The notes under the pieces: generated by a model
The model's input: the letters and a program-made list of their open reading frames with translations, nothing else
What the model was told of the DNA's origin: nothing
Database searches by the model: none
In this document: in pieces, positions 10,373 through 19,541 of the stretch
Numbering within the stretch: the first letter of the stretch is position 1
How the letters are laid out: every line of letters begins with the position of its first letter
Source of the DNA: Allomuricauda sp.
GTDB lineage: Bacteria; Bacteroidota; Bacteroidia; Flavobacteriales; Flavobacteriaceae
Reading direction: 5' to 3'
Assembly: GCA_003712125.1 (NCBI GenBank)
Contig: RHLF01000002.1
Span: forward strand, 1 to 64,000
Length of the DNA stretch: 64,000 bases
Translations under genes and position numbers: made by a program

Positions 10373-11284
10373 ATGTCGTTTTTAGATACGAGACACAAGA
10401 AAAAATCTTTTACGCTTACCACCTTGCTGCTGAGCATTTTGGTACTTCTCCTTTTTTATATTGGATTGACCTATCTGGATCCTCCGGAGGAGCAAGGTAT
10501 TGCCGTTAATTTTGGAACAATGGATTTCGGAAGTGGTGCGGATCAACCAAGGGAAAAGATCAAATCAGAACCCTTGAACATTCCCGAAACCCCAAATGAA
10601 CCCGAACAGCCGGTTGAAGAGGTTGAGGAGGAACTGCCTGATCCAGAGCCGGTAAAGGAAGCGGCACAGGAGCCCCAACCTGCAGAAAAGGTACTAACGC
10701 AAGAATCGGAAGAATCTATCAAATTAAGGCAACAACAGGAAGCCAAGCGCCAGGCCGAGGAAGCTGAACGAAAGGCGAAAGCCGAAGCGGAACGCAAGGA
10801 AAGGGAGCGGCAGGCTGCTGCGGAAAGAAAAAGACAAGAAGAAGAGGCCAAAAAGAAAAAACTTGATGCCCTTATTGGGGGCATCGGAAAATCCGATGGT
10901 GCTGCTTCTGGTAGTGAAGGCAATGATAACCGACCCGGAGATAAGGGGCAACCCGATGGGGATCCCTATGCGACCACCTATTACGGAGCGCCAGGTAGTG
11001 GCAGTGGAGGAGGGGGCTATGGTCTGAATGGGCGTTCATTGGTCAGTAGTGGTAAGGTACAGCAAGAGTGCAATGAAGATGGTAGGGTCGTGGTTCGGAT
11101 TGTCGTGGATCGCAACGGCAAAGTTATTCAGGCCACACCAGGGGTTAGAGGAACGACCAACAATGCACCCTGCTTGTTGGAACCTGCCCGAAAAACAGCA
11201 TTTTTACACAAATGGAACCTAGATGGCAACGCCCCGGCCCAACAGATCGGTTTTGTGGTGGTCAATTTTAAACTGGGTCAGTAG
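10373..11284 (+). CDS. TonB-like energy transducer
   Basis: 303 aa from the ATG at 10373. A TTG 48 bp upstream is in frame but adds a sequence without signal character. The protein has one N-terminal membrane anchor (about residues 12-34), a proline/glutamate-rich spacer with PEPVKEAAQEPQPAEK-type sequence, and a long charged coiled-coil-like stretch rich in Ala, Lys, Glu and Arg. A glycine/serine linker follows, then a C-terminal domain with VVRIVVDRNGKV and a final beta strand like TonB C-terminal domains. The charged region resembles TolA as much as TonB. Its stop codon shares one base with the folC start. Confidence 0.85.
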   Translation: MSFLDTRHKKKSFTLTTLLLSILVLLLFYIGLTYLDPPEEQGIAVNFGTMDFGSGADQPREKIKSEPLNIPETPNEPEQPVEEVEEELPDPEPVKEAAQEPQPAEKVLTQESEESIKLRQQQEAKRQAEEAERKAKAEAERKERERQAAAERKRQEEEAKKKKLDALIGGIGKSDGAASGSEGNDNRPGDKGQPDGDPYATTYYGAPGSGSGGGGYGLNGRSLVSSGKVQQECNEDGRVVVRIVVDRNGKVIQATPGVRGTTNNAPCLLEPARKTAFLHKWNLDGNAPAQQIGFVVVNFKLGQ

Positions 11285-12495
11285 TGACGTATAAGGAAAC
11301 CCTCGATTGGATGTTTACCCAACTTCCAATGTATCAACTTAAGGGGAAGGCGGCACTAAATCATAAGCTTGAGAACATACGTGATTTTTCTAGGCATTTA
11401 GGAGACCCCCATGAAAATTTTAAGAGTATCCATGTGGCCGGAACCAACGGCAAGGGTTCCAGTTGCCATATGTTGGCAGCAATTCTGAAAGAGGCTGGTT
11501 ATAAAGTTGGGCTATATACCTCGCCCCATTTAAAAGACTTTAGGGAGCGCATCAAAGTAAATGGGGAGGTAATCTCCACAATGGCCGTCAAATCCTTTAT
11601 TAAGCACCACAAGTCATATCTAGAGCATAACAAATTGTCTTTTTTTGAGATGACCGTGGGCATGGCATTTCATTATTTTTCCCAGGAAAAGGTTGATATC
11701 GCTATAATTGAAGTTGGACTAGGGGGTCGGTTGGATAGTACCAATATTATAACCCCAGAGGTGAGTTTGATAACCAATATCGGGTTTGACCATACACACA
11801 TTTTGGGCAATACCCTTGAAAAGATTGCCTTTGAAAAAGCCGGTATTATTAAAAAGAACATACCTGCCGTAATTAGTGAACGACAAATTGAGACGACACC
11901 GGTGTTTCTTGAGGTGGCTGCTGCACGCCAAGCAAAACTCGTATTTGCCGAGGAGGTAGTGAAACAAGCGTATCAAACAGACCTCTTGGGTGCGTATCAA
12001 CAAAAAAACAGCAAAGGGGTTGTAGCCACCCTAAACGAATTGAAAAACTTTCACATAACTGCCAAACATATAAAGAACGGCTTGCAGCGAATTGTCGAAC
12101 ACACCGGTCTTTTGGGTAGGTGGCAACAGTTGCAAAGATCTCCAACTGTAGTCTGTGATACCGCACACAATCCGCAAGGCATACAAATGGTGATGCATCA
12201 GATTTCATTACAACCCTTTGAAAACTTGCATATCGTATTGGGGTTGGTCGATGATAAGAAATTGGATGCCATCTTGTCGTGCTTTCCCAAAGAAGCCCGC
12301 TACTATTTTGTGACACCTAATATACCTCGAGGGCTGGCGGTCGATAAACTGGAAAAAGAAGCAGTGGAACACGGGCTTATAGGTAAGTCATACACTTCCG
12401 TAGGGAGAGGTTTAAGAGCCGCACTAACACGTGCTGCTGTCAATGATTTTGTTTTTGTTGGAGGAAGCACTTTTGTTGTAGCTGAAGTAGTTTGA
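11284..12495 (+). CDS. folC: Bifunctional dihydrofolate synthase/folylpolyglutamate synthase
   Basis: 403 aa, beginning at a GTG that overlaps the last base of the preceding TAG stop, so translation is probably coupled. FolC joins glutamate to dihydropteroate and then extends the polyglutamate tail of folates. The ATP-binding P-loop AGTNGKGS is at residues 52-59. The Mur-ligase-like signatures ITNIGFDHTHILG and CDTAHNPQG are present. Length is normal. It closes the nhaD-exbB-exbD-tonB series. tRNA-Val follows 65 bp downstream from its own promoter. Confidence 0.94.
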   Translation: MTYKETLDWMFTQLPMYQLKGKAALNHKLENIRDFSRHLGDPHENFKSIHVAGTNGKGSSCHMLAAILKEAGYKVGLYTSPHLKDFRERIKVNGEVISTMAVKSFIKHHKSYLEHNKLSFFEMTVGMAFHYFSQEKVDIAIIEVGLGGRLDSTNIITPEVSLITNIGFDHTHILGNTLEKIAFEKAGIIKKNIPAVISERQIETTPVFLEVAAARQAKLVFAEEVVKQAYQTDLLGAYQQKNSKGVVATLNELKNFHITAKHIKNGLQRIVEHTGLLGRWQQLQRSPTVVCDTAHNPQGIQMVMHQISLQPFENLHIVLGLVDDKKLDAILSCFPKEARYYFVTPNIPRGLAVDKLEKEAVEHGLIGKSYTSVGRGLRAALTRAAVNDFVFVGGSTFVVAEVV

Positions 12496-12514
12496 CTTTT
12501 TAAAGGTTTTGTTT

Positions 12515-12543
12515 TTGCTAACGAAAAAATGATGCTATATTTG
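12515..12543 (+). promoter_or_regulatory. Promoter of tRNA-Val(TAC)
   Basis: A TTG at 12515-12517 and TATATTTG at 12536-12543 are separated by 18 bp. This is a textbook match to the Bacteroidota housekeeping promoter (TTG, 17-23 bp, TAnnTTTG). The tRNA begins 17 bp after the -7 element. Confidence 0.8.
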
Positions 12544-12560
12544 CACTCCGTTTTTAAGAC

Positions 12561-12635
12561 GGGCGCGTAGCTCAGTTGGTTCAGAGCACCTGGTTTACAC
12601 CCAGGGGGTCAGGGGTTCGAATCCCTTCGCGCCCA
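12561..12635 (+). tRNA. tRNA-Val (anticodon TAC)
   Basis: A complete cloverleaf can be folded. The acceptor stem pairs 12561-12567 with 12628-12634 and the discriminator base is A12635. The D arm has GCTC...GAGC. The anticodon stem CCTGG/CCAGG encloses loop TTTACAC, giving anticodon TAC. The T arm carries TTCGAAT. The 3' CCA is not encoded. A terminator follows at 12643. Confidence 0.96.
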
Positions 12636-12642
12636 CATCAAG

Positions 12643-12675
12643 AAAAAACCCAGAACACTAGTTCTGGGTTTTTTT
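12643..12675. terminator. Strong terminator shared by tRNA-Val and the convergent DUF1801 gene
   Basis: A perfect 14-bp stem (12643-12656 with 12661-12674) with loop ACTA. A-tract and T-tract flank it, so it works in both directions. It ends the tRNA transcript. The last codons and the TAG stop of the minus-strand DUF1801 gene lie inside its loop and stem. Confidence 0.92.
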
Positions 12676-13266
12676 ATGGGGCCTAATTTTCTTTTCTGAG
12701 ATCGACATTACGATACTTTTTGGAGCGGCACCTGGTTTGAGCAAATCTTTGTTCCGGTGCTCAGCGATGCCGACAGCTTCCCAAATCATGTTTTTTAGCT
12801 CCTCTTTGGGAAAAGATTGAAAGTCCTTGACTGAAATATGCCGAATTAATTTTCCTTTTCCCTCGAGGATTACCTTTGTCTTTGTTAACTCTGCGCCCCG
12901 GTTGAATCCGAAATTAACGTGATGTGTATAAAGGGCAAGATGACAAAATGCGTCTTTCAACTTTTCCGATTTGGAGTAAGCAATGGCAACCGCGTTGTAA
13001 TTATCCCAAATGAGTTCATTGGCTTGGGGTACCAAATCAACAATATAATTTCGCAATTGAAGGGCCAACTGCTGGATCTCTTCGTCGTAAGGGGCCATAA
13101 ATTCTTGGAGTTGCGGATGGGGTTCCATTGCACTAGGTATATCACTGGAATTTAAATGTATACTTTTTTGCCTGTTTCCAGGTCTTGAATCGAAAAGATT
13201 GTTCCGCATAGCCATGTGAATGGCTTCAATAACACCTCTTACCCGCTTCAAAATGGCTTCGGTCAT
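12658..13266 (-). CDS. DUF1801 domain protein (YdhG/CyaY-like fold)
   Basis: 202 aa from the first ATG. An internal ATG at 13128 (MEPHPQLQEF...) would give 156 aa, nearer the usual size, and the first 46 residues show no recognisable domain, so the start is uncertain. The core has the pattern of DUF1801 proteins: an N-terminal helical stretch, ELIWDNYNAVAIAYS, HLALYTHHVNFGFNRG and a closing IRHISVKDFQ strand. The biochemical function is unknown. The C-terminus is short, basic and disordered-looking (KKIRPHKKTQN). Its last four codons and stop are encoded within the terminator at 12643-12675. Confidence 0.75.
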   Translation of the reverse strand: MTEAILKRVRGVIEAIHMAMRNNLFDSRPGNRQKSIHLNSSDIPSAMEPHPQLQEFMAPYDEEIQQLALQLRNYIVDLVPQANELIWDNYNAVAIAYSKSEKLKDAFCHLALYTHHVNFGFNRGAELTKTKVILEGKGKLIRHISVKDFQSFPKEELKNMIWEAVGIAEHRNKDLLKPGAAPKSIVMSISEKKIRPHKKTQN

Positions 13267-13405
13267 TTTTATTCGTAACTGCTATAAAAACAGTGTTTTA
13301 CAAGATTTTTGAATGCACTTGATGAGGTAAACTCTTATCGGGAAAACCCTATTTACAGCTATTTCTTGCTAATTATATCCTATCAATCAAAAATCACAGT
13401 TAACA

Positions 13406-13885
13406 ATGAAACAACTCTTACGAACATTGGCAGAGAAATATTTATTGGATCAAGAACGGCAAAAAGAAAATCAGCCGGTAGAAAAGTATAAAAAGTCAGG
13501 TCTGACCAAAGAGCAGGCTTTGATCATCAGAAAACGGATCGAGGTTGCTTTTGAAGACGAACATATGTACCGTCAAAATGATATCGGACTTATAGAACTT
13601 TCGAAGTATGTAGATTTTGACAGGTACAAGGTTTCAGAGGTAATCAATAAATATTACGCTAAAAACTTTTATGCCCTTTTGAACTATTATCGAATTAAAG
13701 AGGCAAAAGAACTCTTGGTGGCCCAGCCGTTTTCAAGTGTTAAGGCCATAATGTATGAAGTGGGCTTTAATAGTAAGAACAGTTTCTATAATGCCTTTAA
13801 AAAAGACACCGGTCTTAGTCCTAATGATTACAGAAATATGTGGGTCTATGGTGGTGATGCCCTTGGGCAACTTCAATTTCAGTGA
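13406..13885 (+). CDS. AraC-type DNA-binding protein without a sensor domain
   Basis: 159 aa. The C-terminal two thirds form an AraC/XylS double helix-turn-helix: DIGLIELSKYVDFDRYKVSEVINKY is the first HTH and VKAIMYEVGFNSKNSFYNAFKK the second, ending in the usual GLSPNDYR. In Flavobacteriaceae such domains usually sit behind a membrane or TPR sensor. Here only about 50 charged residues precede it and no membrane segment is seen. It is therefore either a minimal regulator or the tail of a formerly larger one. It lies upstream of the susC operon, separated by a terminator, and could regulate it; that is inference from position only. Confidence 0.85.
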   Translation: MKQLLRTLAEKYLLDQERQKENQPVEKYKKSGLTKEQALIIRKRIEVAFEDEHMYRQNDIGLIELSKYVDFDRYKVSEVINKYYAKNFYALLNYYRIKEAKELLVAQPFSSVKAIMYEVGFNSKNSFYNAFKKDTGLSPNDYRNMWVYGGDALGQLQFQ

Positions 13886-13931
13886 TTTGAAAGGGTAATT
13901 TCAAGCGTATTCTTCCACATTCAAGTGAATC

Positions 13932-13962
13932 AAACCCCACGGGAAACCTTGGGGTTTTTTTA
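13932..13962 (+). terminator. Terminator of the AraC-type gene
   Basis: Stem AAACCCCA (13932-13939) pairs with TGGGGTTT (13950-13957) across a 10-nt loop, followed by more T residues. It lies about 45 bp after the stop codon and isolates the regulator gene from the susC region. Confidence 0.85.
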
Positions 13963-14257
13963 TGGACTTCTTTAGCCAAAAAATAGGATTTTCATTTATG
14001 GTCTTCTATGTAATGTGCTGCTTTAAATGTATGCGCTTCACGAAGTACCTGTTTCGCGCAAAGCTCGGTATCATTTCCAATGTATCAATACAGCATACCA
14101 TAACGGTTAGCAATCTCTAGCTGTATTTTAAGAGGACACGCTATTTGTAAGTGGCATACAAGCAAAAGCAATCTCAAACGCCGATTGGTATATCCCGTTT
14201 GTTGGAGATTCGCACGAGTTTGTTCTCGTGTATGCCTCCCCAGAAATGTTAAAAACG

Positions 14258-14285
14258 GTGATGCCCGATAGGCGTCACTTTTTTT
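14258..14285 (+). terminator. Orphan terminator-like hairpin upstream of susC
   Basis: GTGATGCC (14258-14265) pairs with GGCGTCAC (14271-14278), seven Watson-Crick pairs and one G-T, around a CGATA loop, followed by seven T. It has the form of an intrinsic terminator but no protein gene ends before it. The transcript it would stop must start in the preceding 300 bp, as a small RNA or an attenuated susC leader. Confidence 0.65.
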
Positions 14286-14516
14286 GAGGTACTCGCCGTT
14301 TTAGAAGTACATGGCTAACTACATGATGCGATTGTTTTGTTATTGCAATTGTAAAGGTAAGGCGGTGAGAGGCCTTACTTCTTTAACCAAAACAACATTC
14401 CATTAAGTTTTGTTTTCTACATAAGAGGTATTATTTGAATTAGCTATCATCTTCCTCCTCCCGCCTGCCTTTCTCAGTTGCACTGACTCATTATTTACTA
14501 ATAAAACTTTAACTCT

Positions 14517-17500
14517 ATGAAAGTAAAGACACTGTTTGGGGCATTGATGCTTTTTTTGATATGCTTTGCATCTGCACAGTCCCAAGAAAAAACAATAACT
14601 GGTACGGTTACCGATCAAGGGGGCATACCCTTGCCCGGGGTCAACATTTTAGTTGAGGGCACCACAACAGGTACCCAAACCGATTTTGATGGAAATTACG
14701 CCATTAATGCCAGTGTGGGTGCTACCCTGCTCTATACCTATATCGGGCAAAGTGATGAGCGCAGACTCGTTGGGGCCCCAAATGTCATCAATGTACAAAT
14801 GCAGGAAGATACCCAGGCCCTTGAAGAGGTGGTTGTGACCGCCCTTGGTATCAAGAGGGAAAAGCAGGCGCTGGGGTATGCCGTTGCCGAAGTAGGTTCC
14901 GAAGAATTGGAGGAACGACCTGAAGGTGACATTGGTCGTGTACTAACCGGTAAGGCCTCAGGGGTCAACATCACCCAACAAAGTGGACTTTCAGGTTCAG
15001 GTACCAATATTATAATCCGAGGCTTTAACTCATTTAGTCAGAGCAACCAACCCCTTTTCATTGTTGATGGGGTTCCCTTTAATGCGGATACCAATCCGTC
15101 TGGGCGACAGGGTTCTCGACAAGACTTTATTAATGGTAACAATGGTTCCAGCCGATTTTTAGACCTAGATCCCAATGCCATTGAAAGTGTGAATGTATTG
15201 AAAGGATTGGCGGCCTCGACACTCTATGGTTCGTTGGGTAGAAATGGGGTTATTCTTATCACCACCAAGGCCGGTCAAGGCGGTCGCGGTGTGAAAAAGA
15301 CCGAAATAACGGTAACCTCCTCTCTATTCTTCAATGAATTGGCCTCAACACCAGATTACCAAAATCAATACGGTAATGGTTTTGATCAGGCATTTGGCTG
15401 GTTCTTTAGTAATTGGGGGCCAAGCTTTGATCGCGATGGTGTTGCTGGTTGGGGCAATAGTTCCGCCTTTGATGCCCAGGGTACCTTGCCGCACCCGTAT
15501 TCGACGGCATCTTTTTCGGCAGCTTTTCCCGAGTTTGCCGGGGCTAGGTACAAATGGCAAGCCTATGATAACTTTGGCAACTTTTTTAGAACTGGAACGG
15601 TGACCAACACTTCCATTAACGTGGCAGGCGCCTCTGATGATGGAAAAATAAGCTACAATGCCAACTACGGTCACCTCAAGGATTTAGGTTTTACACCAGG
15701 GAATTCTTTGAACAGAAACAATTTTGGAATTGGGGGTAGGGCACAGTTGAGCAATAAATTCACAGTAACCGGAACCCTGAACTATGCTAGGACGCGGTTT
15801 ATTTCACCTCCGGTTGCCTTAAGTCAGGGTAACGGGGCTACAGGAAGTGGTTCCTCCGTATTTGGGGATCTTTTCTTTACCCCTAGATCCGTTGATGTGG
15901 CCGGCCTTCCATTCCAAAATCCAATTGATGGCAGCAGTGTTTACTATCGGCAGAACAACTCCATTCAACATCCCTTGTGGACAGTTGCCAATTCGGGCAC
16001 GCGACAGTCTACGAATAGGGTATTTGGAAATTTGGGCGTGCAGTATGACCTGAATGAGAACCTGAACATTATCTACCGCCTAGGAATCGATAACTACAGC
16101 GAGGCGAACACCAATTTCCAAAATAAAGGCGGGGTAAATAGTAACAGTAATGATATCCGTCTTCAAAGTGGAGTTTATGAAACATGGACCAATAACAACA
16201 CCATTTGGGATCACAATTTTGCCCTAAACGGCGACTATGACATTACCGAAATGATTGGAGCCACCTTTAATGTTGGTTTTAACGGAAGACGTGAAACCTT
16301 TAGCCAGAGCGGTGTTTCAAGTGATGGTCAACAGGTGTTCGGCGTTTTACGACATTTCAATTTCTTGAACCAAAATGAAATTCAAGGTTCCTTTGAAAGA
16401 AACGTAATCGGTCTTTATGGTCAAGTCGAGCTTGATTATGACAACATATTCTACCTGACCCTTGCGGGGAGAAACGATTGGGTTTCCAACTTGGCTAAGG
16501 ATAATAGAACGCTTTTTTATCCAAGTGCCAGTTTGTCTTTTGTTCCAACAACCGCATTTCAAGAGCTTAAGGGAGACGCTTTGGGCTATTTGAAATTCCG
16601 TGCGGGTTACGGTACTTCAGCGGGATTCCCGGATCAAAATTCAGATTCGTACCCCGTAGCCAATAGGCTTTCGCTTGATACCCAAGATTTTCAAGACAAT
16701 ACGGGTACCAATATTGTAACCAATTCTACGGGACTCACCTTGGGTAACCCGAATTTGAAACCAGAACAGGTAGAAGAAATCGAAGTTGGTTTAGAATCGA
16801 GATGGTGGGACAATAGAATCACCTTTGATGTTTCCGTATTCCAACGCACCACTACCGATTTGATCGTATCACAACCACTAGACCCATCTTCAGGTTTCTT
16901 TAGAACCAATACCAATGTTGGTGAAATTAAGGGGGAGGGTATTGAGTTAGATCTTGGTGTCAACTGGTTTCGAAGTGAAGCGGCAGACGGTTTCAATTGG
17001 AATACCAACCTGAACTTTACGGCCAATGAGACTGAGGTGACCGATTTGGGTCAAGATACCGATCTCATTGTGTATTCCGGTTTTGGAAACTTGGGTAACG
17101 CCGCCATCGAAGGGCAACCCTTAGGTGTGATCTACGGTAGTCGGATCTTGCGTGATGCCAATGGCAATTTTGTAACCAATGCCGTGGGTGATTTTGTTCA
17201 AGATTCGCAAGATGGTGTGATCGGTGATCCCAATCCAGATTGGGTGGCCAACTTGATCAATAGCCTGTCGTATAAGAATTTTAGTCTTGGGTTTCAGTTG
17301 AACTATACCAATGGCGGTGACGTGTATTCAAGTACCATTGCCACCTTGTTGGGTCGTGGGCTTATCACCGAGACTCTGGATAGGGAAAACACCTTTATCC
17401 TTCCAGGGGTAAAACAAAGTGACGGTACACCAAACGATGTACAGATCAACAATTCGGACTATTATTTCAATAACGTATTGTTTGGTCCGAGCGAGCTACA

Positions 17501-17765
17501 AATCTATGATGCCTCGGTAATTCGTTTGCAAGAAGTATCGCTAGGGTATTCGCTTCCAAAGAAGTTCTTGGATAAGACTCCTTTTGGATCACTTTCCCTG
17601 ACGCTTTCTGGACAGAACTTATGGTGGGATGCCATCAATACTCCTGATGGGGCCAATTTTGATCCCAATGTATCAGGTACCGGGGTAGGAAACGGATTTG
17701 GATTTGATTTCCTTAATGGGCCTAGCTCAAGAAGATATGGTTTGAGTGTAAAAGCAACATTTTAA
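14517..17765 (+). CDS. SusC/RagA-family TonB-linked outer-membrane receptor
   Basis: 1082 aa. A signal peptide (about 1-22, ending ASAQSQ) is followed by a carboxypeptidase-regulatory-like beta domain (about 24-100, GTVTDQGGIPLPGVNI...DGNYAI). Then come a plug domain with the SusC-type VVVTALGIKREKQALGYAV and FIVDGVP motifs, and a 22-strand beta-barrel ending in an aromatic C-terminus (SVKATF). It imports oligomers bound by its SusD partner, driven by TonB-ExbBD. The SusD-like gene begins 2 bp after the stop and a third lipoprotein follows. No glycosidase, sulfatase or peptidase is in the operon, so the substrate cannot be named. Confidence 0.95.
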   Translation: MKVKTLFGALMLFLICFASAQSQEKTITGTVTDQGGIPLPGVNILVEGTTTGTQTDFDGNYAINASVGATLLYTYIGQSDERRLVGAPNVINVQMQEDTQALEEVVVTALGIKREKQALGYAVAEVGSEELEERPEGDIGRVLTGKASGVNITQQSGLSGSGTNIIIRGFNSFSQSNQPLFIVDGVPFNADTNPSGRQGSRQDFINGNNGSSRFLDLDPNAIESVNVLKGLAASTLYGSLGRNGVILITTKAGQGGRGVKKTEITVTSSLFFNELASTPDYQNQYGNGFDQAFGWFFSNWGPSFDRDGVAGWGNSSAFDAQGTLPHPYSTASFSAAFPEFAGARYKWQAYDNFGNFFRTGTVTNTSINVAGASDDGKISYNANYGHLKDLGFTPGNSLNRNNFGIGGRAQLSNKFTVTGTLNYARTRFISPPVALSQGNGATGSGSSVFGDLFFTPRSVDVAGLPFQNPIDGSSVYYRQNNSIQHPLWTVANSGTRQSTNRVFGNLGVQYDLNENLNIIYRLGIDNYSEANTNFQNKGGVNSNSNDIRLQSGVYETWTNNNTIWDHNFALNGDYDITEMIGATFNVGFNGRRETFSQSGVSSDGQQVFGVLRHFNFLNQNEIQGSFERNVIGLYGQVELDYDNIFYLTLAGRNDWVSNLAKDNRTLFYPSASLSFVPTTAFQELKGDALGYLKFRAGYGTSAGFPDQNSDSYPVANRLSLDTQDFQDNTGTNIVTNSTGLTLGNPNLKPEQVEEIEVGLESRWWDNRITFDVSVFQRTTTDLIVSQPLDPSSGFFRTNTNVGEIKGEGIELDLGVNWFRSEAADGFNWNTNLNFTANETEVTDLGQDTDLIVYSGFGNLGNAAIEGQPLGVIYGSRILRDANGNFVTNAVGDFVQDSQDGVIGDPNPDWVANLINSLSYKNFSLGFQLNYTNGGDVYSSTIATLLGRGLITETLDRENTFILPGVKQSDGTPNDVQINNSDYYFNNVLFGPSELQIYDASVIRLQEVSLGYSLPKKFLDKTPFGSLSLTLSGQNLWWDAINTPDGANFDPNVSGTGVGNGFGFDFLNGPSSRRYGLSVKATF

Positions 17766-17767
17766 GA

Positions 17768-19522
17768 ATGAAAAAAATTGAAGGAAAAATGAAAGGACTA
17801 CATACATATTTCAAATTGGCTTTTTGTTCCGTACTGCTGGTGGTGACATCATGCGAAACCAATGAGTTGGACCTTACCGAAGATCCCAACTTTTTGACCC
17901 CGGAGCAAGCTAGCCCTGATTTCTTCTTGAATTCGATACAAGAAGACTTTGCAAGACATATCGAAGGGGATGCCACTGGTGATCCGGCCGATAACTTTCA
18001 AACCGGCGGTAACGTGAATGGTGATGGTTTATCTGTTCTAGGTATGGAACTGACTCGTTTGCAGGCGTACAACAGTCGTGATTACCAAAGTGGATATCAA
18101 GATATAGACACCGATGACGAATGGGATAATGCCTATCGGGGTATTTTGTTTGATATCCGTAATATGACGCCCACCGCAGAAGAAACCGGGCTGACACGTC
18201 ATTTGGGAATCTCTCAATTTATTGAGGCATATATCATAGTCTCGTTGGTTGATTTCTTTGGCGATATTCCCTATACCGAAGCGGTACAGGCTCCCGAAAT
18301 TTTGAATCCTGTTTTGGATAGTGGTGAATCGGTTTATGAGGCAGCATTGGTTCTTCTCGATCAAGCTATTGTCAACTTTACCAATACGGCTTCCTCGAAT
18401 CCAAGCACTGATTATTTCTATGGAAATGATTATTCCAAATGGGTAAGGGCGGCAAATACCTTGAAGTTGAAGATTTACAACCAACGTCGTTTGGTTGATG
18501 CTTCGGCCATGGCAAGTTTCAATGACATTGTGGCATCGGGCAATTATATTCAAGATAGTGCCGATGACTTGGATTGGACCTGGACAGGCACCAGTGCTTC
18601 TCAACCAGATACCCGACACCCAAGATACGGCTTGAATTATGCCTCTGCAGGTGCCGGGGATTACAACTCCAATTGGTTGATGAACCAAATGCAGACCAAT
18701 GACGATCCCAGGATCCGCTATTATTTCTATAGGCAATCACCAACATCACCGGGTCAGGAAGACCCACCAAATGAAGAGGTCTTGCGGTGTTCTTTGCAAA
18801 CGCCACCAGCCCACTATGTTTCAGGCGGTTATACCTTCTGTAACCTGCCCAATGGGTATTGGGGCAGAGATCATGGTGATGATGAAGGAACCCCACCAGA
18901 CGGGCTTTTACGAAGCACCTATGGTGTGTATCCTGCGGGAGGACGATTTGACGACAACAGCTTTCAAGCGATTGCCCAAAATGCCAATCCGAATTCTTTT
19001 GGGGCCGGTGGCCTTGGGATTACACCCATCTTGAATGCGTTTATGGTGGATTTTTGGATTGCCGAAATGGCCCTAGCCTCGGGTGACACTGGGGGAGCTG
19101 CCATCGCTTTCGAAAACGCGTTGACGAAACAGATCACCAAGGTTCAAACCTTTGGTGCAAATGATACGGGAAGCGATCTATCATTGGAACCTACATCAGC
19201 CGATGTTACTGCGTTTGTAAGTGATGCCATCGCGAGCTTCAATGCGGCAGTTGGTGATGATAAATGGGATGTGTTTGGAGAGCAATTCTTGGTTAGCCAT
19301 TATGGCAACGGCATTGAGGCTTACAATTTTTATCGTAGAACAGGTTTCCCAACCACCTTGCAACCCAATCGGGAGCCAAGTCCTGGGGCCTTTCCACGAT
19401 CCATGTTTTATCCGAACCAGCCGGTAACGGCCAATCCGAACATAACGCAAAAATCGGATCATACAGTTCAGGTGTTTTGGGATACGAACCCTTCGGGACC
19501 TTCATTCCCAGTAGCTAACTAA
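17768..19522 (+). CDS. SusD/RagB-family substrate-binding lipoprotein
   Basis: 584 aa. The N-terminal signal ends in a lipobox, LLVVTSC, so the protein is expected to be acylated at the cysteine near residue 29 and displayed on the outer membrane over the SusC barrel. The helical TPR-like region contains ISQFIEAYIIVSLVDFFGDIPYTEAVQ-type sequence (read in parts), the hallmark of the SusD-like_2 branch. It would capture the ligand and close the SusC channel. An alternative start 27 bp later (MKGLHTY) would also give a good signal peptide. It sits between susC and the next lipoprotein in one operon. Confidence 0.93.
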   Translation: MKKIEGKMKGLHTYFKLAFCSVLLVVTSCETNELDLTEDPNFLTPEQASPDFFLNSIQEDFARHIEGDATGDPADNFQTGGNVNGDGLSVLGMELTRLQAYNSRDYQSGYQDIDTDDEWDNAYRGILFDIRNMTPTAEETGLTRHLGISQFIEAYIIVSLVDFFGDIPYTEAVQAPEILNPVLDSGESVYEAALVLLDQAIVNFTNTASSNPSTDYFYGNDYSKWVRAANTLKLKIYNQRRLVDASAMASFNDIVASGNYIQDSADDLDWTWTGTSASQPDTRHPRYGLNYASAGAGDYNSNWLMNQMQTNDDPRIRYYFYRQSPTSPGQEDPPNEEVLRCSLQTPPAHYVSGGYTFCNLPNGYWGRDHGDDEGTPPDGLLRSTYGVYPAGGRFDDNSFQAIAQNANPNSFGAGGLGITPILNAFMVDFWIAEMALASGDTGGAAIAFENALTKQITKVQTFGANDTGSDLSLEPTSADVTAFVSDAIASFNAAVGDDKWDVFGEQFLVSHYGNGIEAYNFYRRTGFPTTLQPNREPSPGAFPRSMFYPNQPVTANPNITQKSDHTVQVFWDTNPSGPSFPVAN

Positions 19523-19541
19523 AAATTTAAAATCTAGGTTT

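Larger units (their letters stand above)
13886..14516. other. 631-bp gap before susC with several hairpins
   Basis: No gene of normal size is seen. A terminator (13932-13962) ends the AraC-type gene. After it come a 5-bp GC-rich inverted repeat (14032-14036 with 14056-14060), a 6-bp hairpin (14213-14218 with 14225-14230), a complete terminator-like hairpin (14258-14285) and another hairpin (14357-14363 with 14372-14378). A 52-codon ORF runs from 13962 to 14120 but starts inside the T-tract of the AraC terminator and has no recognisable homology. The layout could be a small-RNA gene or a long regulated leader for susC. Confidence 0.5.

Noticed and set aside
14032-14060. Possible integron attC-like or recombination site in the susC leader
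   Set aside because: Only a short 5-bp GC inverted repeat with no core GTTRRRY sites; no integrase nearby.
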